From NCBI GenBank assembly GCA_015232395.1, contig JADFZT010000047.1, positions 1-36,639 on the forward strand: a DNA stretch of 36,639 bases. Direction: 5' to 3'. How positions within the stretch are numbered: position 1 is the stretch's first letter; each line of letters starts with the position of its first letter. The position numbers were made by a program, and so were the translations under genes. Below the pieces are notes generated by a model. The model had not been told where the DNA came from. It searched no databases and was given only the letters and a program-made list of their open reading frames with translations. Shown here one piece after another: positions 30,700 through 36,639 of the stretch. This DNA is from Magnetococcales bacterium (GTDB lineage Bacteria > Pseudomonadota > Magnetococcia > Magnetococcales > JADFZT01).

Positions 30700-31578
30700 T
30701 CAGATATCCTCCTCGTGCATCAGCCTCTTTCGAAAGATCCGCAGTTTTTTCACAACCGGCTTGAAGCGGTTCCGAACATCCGAATAATCAAGACTTTCCT
30801 TATCTCCCAAGCAGAGAAAACCACCCGATACCAAGCTCTCGTTGAAAAGCCCCAGCACCCGTTCCTGGAGGGAACGATCAAAATAGATCAACACATTGCG
30901 GCAGAGAATCAGATGCATCTCACCAAACACCCCGTCAGTGACCAGATTATGCCGAACAAACATCACCTCCCGGCACAACTCCGGATCCATCTCCACCTCC
31001 CCCCCCTTGATCCGGCAATGGTCGGTAAAAAGCCCGCTTCCCCCCGCTTTTTGATAGTTTTCGGAAAATTCATTCAGGGAATCGATGGAATAGAGGCCGG
31101 TGCGGGCCTTGGCCAAGGCGATTTCATTGAGATCGGTGGCATAAATCTGCACCCGCTTTAAAAGTCCCTCCTCCCGAAGCATGATCGCCATGGAGTAGAC
31201 CTCCTCACCGGTGGAACAGCCCGCATGCCAAATATTGACCAAGGGATAGGTCTTGAGCAGCGGCAGCACCTTTTCCCGCATTCCCTGATAGATCTTGGGA
31301 TCCCGAAACATGGTGGTAACGGAGACGGTCATGGCCGCAATCAGGCGATTGTGAAAACGTCCTTCATGGAGCAGGCGGGGGATAATATCGGCAATGTTGT
31401 CGAGCATGCAGGAGGCCAGGCAGCTGCGAATCCGCCTGTTCAGGGAAGCCTTGGCATAGTTGTGGAAGTCGTAGCCAAACCGAAGCCGGAGGGTTTCCAG
31501 CAGTAGATGAATTTCGATCTCTTCAATCTTTTCTGGATCCATACCGAAACGCTCTGGAGGCTGGCTATCCAACACCAT
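30700..31578 (-). CDS. cheR: CheR-family protein-glutamate methyltransferase
   Basis: Methylates glutamates of chemoreceptors using S-adenosylmethionine. The 292-residue protein has the N-terminal helical domain (GYDFHNYAKASLNRRI), the substrate motif MTVSVTTMFRDP, the SAM site IWHAGCSTGEEVYSMA, ATDLNEIALAKA, and LILCRNVLIYFDR. This is full length for CheR with no fused domain. It is not in a visible che operon; the chemoreceptor at 17985 and the CheX-like gene at 16741 are the nearest signalling genes. It lies on the same strand as the MamD-like gene, over 500 bases upstream of it. Confidence 0.94.
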   Translation of the reverse strand: MVLDSQPPERFGMDPEKIEEIEIHLLLETLRLRFGYDFHNYAKASLNRRIRSCLASCMLDNIADIIPRLLHEGRFHNRLIAAMTVSVTTMFRDPKIYQGMREKVLPLLKTYPLVNIWHAGCSTGEEVYSMAIMLREEGLLKRVQIYATDLNEIALAKARTGLYSIDSLNEFSENYQKAGGSGLFTDHCRIKGGEVEMDPELCREVMFVRHNLVTDGVFGEMHLILCRNVLIYFDRSLQERVLGLFNESLVSGGFLCLGDKESLDYSDVRNRFKPVVKKLRIFRKRLMHEEDI

Positions 31579-31626
31579 AGGGGCTCAAATCCTGAAAATG
31601 AAGGTTGGGAGTGGCGATGCCGTGAC

Positions 31627-31678
31627 AATCCCCCTCTTCCCTTGAAAAAAGCCACTATAAAAGGGAAAGAGGGGGATT
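31627..31678. other. Long hairpin between the TauD-like gene and cheR
   Basis: AATCCCCCTCTTCCCTT (31627-31643) pairs with AAGGGAAAGAGGGGGATT (31661-31678), an almost perfect 17-bp stem with one bulged base and a 17-base loop. It lies between two minus-strand genes. No T tract follows on the minus strand, so it may be a Rho-independent-like end, an RNA stabiliser or a small repeated palindrome. Confidence 0.6.
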
Positions 31679-31806
31679 GAAAGAGGAAGGTTTGACTATC
31701 AATTTTCCAGCTTGGCCAGGGGATTGGCAAAAATGACAGCCACACCAATCAGCTGCCGAGCAGCCTGGCTTTCCCAAATGCTCAAGCTATCTGGAAATCA
31801 ACCCGG

Positions 31807-32712
31807 TCAGGAGGGGGCTGGCAGGGAATCAAAATAACGCGCCCGGTAGAGCACCCGCCGGGCATCATCGGAGTCATCCTTGAACGCCTCCCGGGTGTGG
31901 AGCACATTGGAACTGATCAACCCCCAGCCCGCTTCAAGACGCCCCTGAAACATCAGCGGATCCGGCTTCTCAAAGAGGGTTTTCAAAGCGGTCACAGCAG
32001 CGGTGGAGGTCTCATCCTGCCGCCAGCGGATAGAGATGGTGCGGCTGGTATAACGCATCTGCAACCGGCCATCCGCCTGAACAAAAAAGACCGGGCCGCT
32101 GCGGTTGGGGCGGGCGATATTTTCACCATCCATTCGCGCCGGAATGGTCATCAGGCCGTTGACCATCAAAGCACGAATCACCTCTGGATTTTCATCCCGC
32201 AGGCGAATATAGGCGATATCGTGATCCCAAACGCGATTTTCACCCCCCTCATCCGCAGGCCGCTCACAATAGAGGGTCAAGGTGCGGGTTTGACGCTCCC
32301 AGGGGTGATAGTAGCCGTCCGTATGCCAGCCGATGGCCCGCTTGGAGTAGGGAATATAAGCGGCGGTCTTGTCGCTGGCCGAACCACCAGGAGAGAGAGC
32401 GGAGAGCCCCCGACTGTCTGCACCGTCGTGATGATCCAGCTCTTTGACACCCAGCTGCTCAATAATGGCCAGGTGGGGGTGTCGTGACTCTTTTCCCGTA
32501 GCGGGCTTGGTGACATAAAGAGCCATGTTGGCTTTGGCACCAAGAGCCAGAATTTTCTCTTTTTCCCCGAGGCTCAAGGCAAAGGGGTCGGCGATTTCCA
32601 CCACCAAATCCCCCAAAGATTGGGGATAGCCTGCCAGTTTTTGCTCTTTCCACTCCGCATAACCCGCTTCGTTATCCAGATCGAAGGGGTTCAACCGTTT
32701 GATCTCGCTCAT
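31807..32712 (-). CDS. TauD/TfdA-family Fe(II)/2-oxoglutarate dioxygenase
   Basis: A 301-residue non-heme iron oxygenase. His130-x-Asp132 in GWHTDGYYHP and the distal His272 in NVLHTREAF form the iron triad, and ARRVLYRARYF supplies the Arg that holds 2-oxoglutarate. The family hydroxylates small molecules such as taurine, carnitine precursors or amino acids; the substrate here is unknown. The ATG at 32712 follows a GGAG ribosome site; upstream frame to 32832 is not needed. It stands alone between cheR and the SPOR-domain gene. Confidence 0.88.
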   Translation of the reverse strand: MSEIKRLNPFDLDNEAGYAEWKEQKLAGYPQSLGDLVVEIADPFALSLGEKEKILALGAKANMALYVTKPATGKESRHPHLAIIEQLGVKELDHHDGADSRGLSALSPGGSASDKTAAYIPYSKRAIGWHTDGYYHPWERQTRTLTLYCERPADEGGENRVWDHDIAYIRLRDENPEVIRALMVNGLMTIPARMDGENIARPNRSGPVFFVQADGRLQMRYTSRTISIRWRQDETSTAAVTALKTLFEKPDPLMFQGRLEAGWGLISSNVLHTREAFKDDSDDARRVLYRARYFDSLPAPS

Positions 32713-32864
32713 GTCATCTCCAGTCGAATGGTCCAGCCAAAAGTGGGGCTCCCGTGAATCTCTCATTTGGATTCTTGAGAGGAGGCTTTGAACGAAAGCG
32801 GGTATGACGAAGAGAAATGAGACCCTATACATCGCAGGCCTGATGAAACAAACAAAAAAAGGCC

Positions 32865-33578
32865 CTACCCCCCCGAGACACGCTGGATAATGGCGGAAAC
32901 CCCCGGCATTTTCCAGCGTACGAGTGCATTGGCGGCACTATCCCGGGAATTAAAGGGCCCCAGACGGACTTTATATTGGCTGCTGCCACTGCCACTCCGA
33001 ACCCGCACGATGCTGGCAGGAGCCCCTTTTCTTTGTAGATTGCCAGCCACTTTGGCGGCTTGGCGAAAGTTGGGATAGATGGCAATCTGCACCACATAGA
33101 CCCCGCCCTTGGACGCTTTCCGACTGGCGGTAGTCTGGGAGGGGCTGGATGTTTGACGGTTGGCCTGGCTTACGGAAGCGGGACGCCGTTTGATGATCCG
33201 ACGCACCTGTTTTTTAACCTGGACCGGCTCCTCCTCCACCGGCAGCACCACAGACCGCTTGGGCAGCTCGTTGTAGAAGGTGAGGCTCACCTGCTCTTCC
33301 TTGGCGCTCTCGGGCCGGGTTTTGGGAACAGCCGCCGTTTCCGGGGGGATGGCCGGTGGCTCGGGAATCGGCTCTTCCACCTCCTCCACCACAAACTCCT
33401 CCAAAATCTGCTCCTCCACCGGCACCGCCGCCCCCTCGGGATCCACTGAGGACTCCGGCCCCCAATAGTTCCAGAGAATAAGCAGCACGCCCGTCAGCAC
33501 AAACCAAAAGACAGCTCTGGGAGAGCCCTCCTTACGGTGCCTGCGGTAGCGATTGGATGTGGGATAACGGGGAGTCAC
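32865..33578 (-). CDS. SPOR-domain membrane protein (FtsN/DedD-like)
   Basis: A 237-residue single-pass protein: a basic cytoplasmic start, a membrane helix at about 22-40, and a Glu/Pro-rich periplasmic linker (~45-155). The C-terminal SPOR domain spans ~158-235 (YVVQIAIYPNFRQAAKVAGN, then YKVRLGPFNSRDSAANAL). SPOR domains bind denuded peptidoglycan at the division septum, so a cell-division or envelope role is likely. It starts with GTG whose last bases overlap the argS stop (GTGA), so the two are translationally coupled; argS-SPOR pairing is common in proteobacteria. Confidence 0.9.
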   Translation of the reverse strand: MTPRYPTSNRYRRHRKEGSPRAVFWFVLTGVLLILWNYWGPESSVDPEGAAVPVEEQILEEFVVEEVEEPIPEPPAIPPETAAVPKTRPESAKEEQVSLTFYNELPKRSVVLPVEEEPVQVKKQVRRIIKRRPASVSQANRQTSSPSQTTASRKASKGGVYVVQIAIYPNFRQAAKVAGNLQRKGAPASIVRVRSGSGSSQYKVRLGPFNSRDSAANALVRWKMPGVSAIIQRVSGG

Positions 33579-35317
33579 ATGCTTTCCGGAGCTGTCACGC
33601 CGAGTAGGTTCAAGCCGTTGGCGATCACTTGCCTGACCGCCGTGATGAGGGAAATGCGGGCACCTCTGATACCGGCATCCTCATCCAAAATCCGATGGCC
33701 GTTATAGTAGACATGAAAGGCTCCGGCCAACTCCAAAAGATAATAGGGAATCCGATGGGGCTCATGGGCGGCTGCCGCCCCTTCCACCACTTCCGGCCAA
33801 GTGCCCAGCAGACGGATCAGATCCAGCTCAGCCGTGGCCGTCAATCGGGAAAGATCCCCGCCCCCTGCATCCAGCCCCTTCTCCTTGAGCTGCCGCCACA
33901 CCGAGCAGACCCGGGCGTGGGCATACTGCACATAAAAAACCGGATTGTCGTTGCTGCGGGAGACCGCCAGATCCAGGTCAAAATCGAGCCGCGCGCCCCC
34001 TGAGCGGATGAGAAACCAAAACCGTACCGCATCCGCTCCCACCTCATCGATCACTTCCCTCAGGGTCACAAAGGTACCCGCCCGTTTCGACATGCGTACC
34101 GGCTTCCCCCCCCGGGTGAGATTGACCAGCTGGACGAGCTTGACATCCAAGCGTTTTTTCTGCCCGGTCAGGGCTTCGAGAGCCGCCTCTACCCGCTTGA
34201 CATAGCCGCCATGGTCCGCCCCCCAAACGTTGACCAGTTGGTCAAATCCCCGCTGGGCCTTGTGCCAGTGATAGGCGACATCTGCGGAAAAATAGGTATA
34301 GCCCCCGTCGGGCTTTTTCAGAGGCCGATCCACATCGTCCCCAAATTGGGTCGAACGAAAGAGCATCTGGGGCCGTGGCTGCCAATCCCGGCTCTCCTCC
34401 TCACTCAATCCCTTGGGCCGCTCCAAAACCCCTTCATAGATCAATTCCTTGGCTTTGAGCTGATCCAAAGCAACCTCAATGCCATTGTTTTCATGCAACG
34501 AACGTTCCGAAAACCAGGAATCGAAGATGATATCCATCTTTTCCAAATCCCCACGGATATCGGCCAGCACCCCTTCCATGGCAAAATCGACCACTTCCCG
34601 GGGGGGCTTGGGCAGGGGGAGATCGGAAGGGGCGGCAAAGGGCTCGCTTTCAGCCAGCCAACGATCCCCATCCCGATCATAGAGTTCCCGGGCAATCCGG
34701 GTGACATACTCCCCGGGGTAGGATTCTTTGGGTGGGTGGCTGGGCAGCCCCTGCACCTCCCGATAGCGGTGGAGCACGCTATGGCCCAATACATCGATCT
34801 GGTTGCCCGCATCGTTGATATAATATTCCCGCTCCACCGAACAGCCCACCGCCGTGAGCAGCCTGGCCATCACATCCCCAAACACCGCCCCACGGCCATG
34901 CCCCACATGCAGGGGACCGGTGGGGTTGGCGGAGACAAACTCCACCTGCACCCGTTTTCCCTGACCCGAATCAGAGCGGCCATACGCTGTGCCTGCCTCA
35001 AGAATTTCCGGCACCAATTTTTGCAGGCGCGCTGTGGCGACAAAAAAATTGATAAAACCAGGCCCCGCCACCTCGCAACGCTCAATGGCGCCGGCCTCCC
35101 CCCGGGGTAGTGCTGCGATCAGCTTTTCCGCCAAATCCCGGGGTTTCATCCGCGCCAGGCGACAGAGCACCAGGGCGGCATTGGTGGCAAAATCCCCATG
35201 TCCCTTTTCCCGGGGCCTCTCCACCTTGAAATTTGCTGGTATATCCTCTGGCAACACCCCGTCGCTTTTCAGCTGTTCCAAAGCCAGGGATACCTGCCCT
35301 TCAATGATCCGCCGCAT
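33575..35317 (-). CDS. argS: Arginyl-tRNA synthetase
   Basis: Class I synthetase charging tRNA-Arg. The 580-residue protein has an N-terminal tRNA-recognition domain (KGHGDFATNAAL), the HIGH motif as HVGH (His137, His140) in SANPTGPLHVGHGRG, a KMSKS equivalent PVRMSKRAG, and a C-terminal DALR anticodon-binding domain ending LLGVTAPESM. The start at 35317 is supported by GGGAG five bases before the ATG; the frame stays open to 35542 but that extension is not ArgS-like. Confidence 0.97.
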   Translation of the reverse strand: MRRIIEGQVSLALEQLKSDGVLPEDIPANFKVERPREKGHGDFATNAALVLCRLARMKPRDLAEKLIAALPRGEAGAIERCEVAGPGFINFFVATARLQKLVPEILEAGTAYGRSDSGQGKRVQVEFVSANPTGPLHVGHGRGAVFGDVMARLLTAVGCSVEREYYINDAGNQIDVLGHSVLHRYREVQGLPSHPPKESYPGEYVTRIARELYDRDGDRWLAESEPFAAPSDLPLPKPPREVVDFAMEGVLADIRGDLEKMDIIFDSWFSERSLHENNGIEVALDQLKAKELIYEGVLERPKGLSEEESRDWQPRPQMLFRSTQFGDDVDRPLKKPDGGYTYFSADVAYHWHKAQRGFDQLVNVWGADHGGYVKRVEAALEALTGQKKRLDVKLVQLVNLTRGGKPVRMSKRAGTFVTLREVIDEVGADAVRFWFLIRSGGARLDFDLDLAVSRSNDNPVFYVQYAHARVCSVWRQLKEKGLDAGGGDLSRLTATAELDLIRLLGTWPEVVEGAAAAHEPHRIPYYLLELAGAFHVYYNGHRILDEDAGIRGARISLITAVRQVIANGLNLLGVTAPESM

Positions 35318-35451
35318 AAACGCTCCCGTTCGTTGATCAAAAAAATGGATGATTCTAAGGGGCCAGAGCGGTTGAAGGCAATGGCCTCCCAAAGAGAATC
35401 GCAGCTCTTCGACCGGGAATATTCGGGAAAGGGGATGGATGCTGCCTGGCC

Positions 35452-35479
35452 TTGATTCCCAAGGAGGGATATTTATTAT
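35452..35479 (+). promoter_or_regulatory. Possible promoter for the cobC-like gene
   Basis: TTGATT (35452-35457), a 16-base spacer and TATTAT (35474-35479) lie about 110 bases before the histidine-phosphatase start, in the divergent gap with argS. Confidence 0.35.
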
Positions 35480-35587
35480 CAGTGAGAACAGAGGCAACAA
35501 TCCCGATAACCGGCTTGCCAGACTGCCCCGCTCCTGGCTCACTCCTCTTTAACAGAAAATCCCTTTTACGATGATGAATCACTCACC

Positions 35588-36220
35588 ATGATCAAAAAAT
35601 CGTCCCACTCTCCCCAATACCCTTCGACCCTCATCGACCTCATCCGCCACGGTGAACCCGCCGGGGGGGATAAATATCGAGGCAGCCTGGATGACCCCCT
35701 GAGCCCCACAGGATGGGGGCAGATGCGTGGGGCGGTGGGGGATCACAACCCCTGGGACAGCCTCATCACCTCCCCCCTGCTGCGCTGCCGGGAATTTGCC
35801 CAGGAGGTGAGCCACAAACATGCCCTGCCTTTGAAAATAGACCCCCGTTTCCAGGAAATGAGTTTTGGCGACTGGGAGGGAAAAACCGGCGAGGAGTTGA
35901 TGGAACGGGATCGGGAACGCTTAACCCGCTTTTGGAAAAATCCCCTGGACAATCCACCACCAGGGGGAGAACACCTGCTGGATCTCGAAAAACGGGTAGG
36001 AGCCGCCTGGGAGGAGATGATTCAAGACAACCTCGACAAACATCTGCTTTTGGTGGCCCACGGTGGGGTGATCCGCATGATCCTGAGTCTGGTGATGGCC
36101 ACCCCCTTGATCCACCTCTCCCGCTGGACTGTGCCCTATGCAGGACTGACCCGCATCCGGGTGGATCAAGTGGAAGAAACCACCATGCCCCGGCTTATCT
36201 TCCACTGTGGGGCGCTCTGA
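35588..36220 (+). CDS. cobC: Histidine phosphatase, probable alpha-ribazole phosphatase
   Basis: A phosphoglycerate-mutase-fold phosphatase of 210 residues. LIRHGEP with His21 is the catalytic motif. TSPLLRCREFA, FGDWEGKTGEEL, PPGGEHLLDLEKRV and LLVAHGGVIRMIL follow, the last with the second His. PPGGE and FGxWEG are shared with CobC, which removes phosphate from alpha-ribazole phosphate late in cobalamin synthesis. The convergent neighbour looks like the C-terminus of CobS, which supports this role. A general acid phosphatase or broad-specificity PGM-like enzyme is the alternative. Confidence 0.8.
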   Translation: MIKKSSHSPQYPSTLIDLIRHGEPAGGDKYRGSLDDPLSPTGWGQMRGAVGDHNPWDSLITSPLLRCREFAQEVSHKHALPLKIDPRFQEMSFGDWEGKTGEELMERDRERLTRFWKNPLDNPPPGGEHLLDLEKRVGAAWEEMIQDNLDKHLLLVAHGGVIRMILSLVMATPLIHLSRWTVPYAGLTRIRVDQVEETTMPRLIFHCGAL

Positions 36221-36313
36221 CGGGTCCGCTGGGGGGACTTATGAAATTGGGACCGCAGGGAAGTGCTCTGACCTAAAAAACAGCAGAGCAAAAATCAGGT
36301 CAATTCCATCATT

Positions 36314-36637
36314 TCAAAAAGCCAGCCAGATCAATACCGATGTTTCCAAAATTTCACAGCCAGCCCCGGCTGCATCCCCGGTAAGCCCCCCCAAACGTGC
36401 CCGAAAACTTGAGATGAGAACCAGCAGAGCCCCCCCCCAAACCCCCACCAGGGGCAGGGTCATCTCCCCCGACAATAAATAGAGCGCCCCCCCGGAAATC
36501 CCCACCAACCCCCATCCCCCACCCCCGGACAACCCCGCCCCCACACCCCCCCCCCCCCCCCCCCCGCCCACCCAAGGGAGCCCCCAAAAAAAACCCAACC
36601 CCCCCCCCCCCCCCCCAAGCGCCGGCACCGCCCACAA
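36314..36637 (-). CDS. cobS: Adenosylcobinamide-GDP ribazoletransferase (cobalamin synthase), C-terminal part only
   Basis: The last ~56 codons (36314-36484) read as a membrane segment followed by ARLGGLTGDAAGAGCEILET and a hydrophobic end, matching the C-terminal RLGGxTGDxxGAxxE signature of CobS. CobS joins adenosylcobinamide-GDP to alpha-ribazole in the inner membrane. Upstream of 36484 the frame stays open but becomes Gly-rich, because the DNA is a C-rich run with almost no T; this part is probably not true sequence. The gene is cut by the window end. Confidence 0.7.
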   Translation of the reverse strand: MWAVPALGGGGGGLGFFWGLPWVGGGGGGGGVGAGLSGGGGWGLVGISGGALYLLSGEMTLPLVGVWGGALLVLISSFRARLGGLTGDAAGAGCEILETSVLIWLAF

Positions 36638-36639
36638 CA
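36485..36639. other. C-rich, T-poor low-complexity end, probably a sequencing or assembly artefact
   Basis: The last ~155 bases contain long C runs and at most one or two T. This composition begins inside a recognisable gene (cobS), whose protein becomes poly-Gly there, so the sequence is probably unreliable. Confidence 0.8.

Noticed and set aside
35318-35542. 75-residue N-terminal extension of ArgS
   Set aside because: Unlike any ArgS N-terminus; the ATG at 35317 has GGGAG at ideal distance.
36314-36637. Novel Gly-rich protein at the window end
   Set aside because: The Gly runs come from C homopolymers at the damaged end; only the CobS-like C-terminus is credible.

Overview
The window looks like chromosomal DNA of a Gram-negative, motile and probably magnetotactic bacterium. 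The strongest taxonomic clue is a MamD/Mms6-like magnetosome protein at 29197-30165: repeated ~45-residue units, an Ala-rich linker, and a C-terminal Gly-Leu repeat running into a membrane helix. Together with proteobacterial housekeeping genes (truA, cysM, argS, an rnfH homologue), outer-membrane transport genes and chemotaxis genes, this suggests a Magnetococcales-type or other magnetotactic proteobacterium. The lineage is an inference. The last ~150 bases are a C-rich, almost T-free stretch that looks like a degraded contig end.

Layout. 1-6.9 kb: a small heavy-metal (HMA) protein; a minus-strand rnfH-like/truA pair in which the RnfH-like protein has a long Lys/Ala-rich tail; an orphan ParA ATPase; cysM; and a tightly overlapping three-gene minus-strand operon of a CDP-alcohol phosphatidyltransferase, an inositol-monophosphatase-like phosphatase and a glycerol-1-phosphate-dehydrogenase-like protein. 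7-11.1 kb: an archaeal-type phosphoglycerate mutase with Thr at the usual Ser nucleophile position, a ~560-base gene-free stretch ending in tRNA-Glu(UUC), a SixA-like phosphatase and an M20 peptidase. 11.2-16.6 kb: a TetR regulator preceded by two matching operator-like palindromes, followed by an MMPL/RND transporter, a periplasmic LolA-like protein and an outer-membrane beta-barrel, which together look like one lipid or hydrophobe export operon. 16.7-20 kb: a CheX-like protein facing a minus-strand pair of a chemoreceptor with a His-rich membrane sensor and a SCO1-like protein.

20.2-28.4 kb is the most striking region. A good sigma-54-type promoter precedes a small exported protein, a giant (~2,360 residue) surface protein and a small intramembrane glutamic protease. 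The giant protein is built as two copies of one block. Each block has ten PKD/Ig-like repeats capped by a choice-of-anchor-U-type domain. A Thr-Asp repeat and a C-terminal Cys / hydrophobic / Arg sorting tail of the JDVT-CTERM kind follow. The protease next door carries all three CPBP/CAAX motifs and is the likely dedicated processing enzyme (MrtJ type).

28.4-36.6 kb: a hicAB toxin-antitoxin pair, a bidirectional terminator, the MamD-like gene, a CheR methyltransferase, a TauD-like dioxygenase, argS overlapped by a SPOR-domain gene, and an alpha-ribazole-phosphatase-like gene converging on the C-terminal end of a probable cobS, which together point to cobalamin nucleotide-loop assembly.
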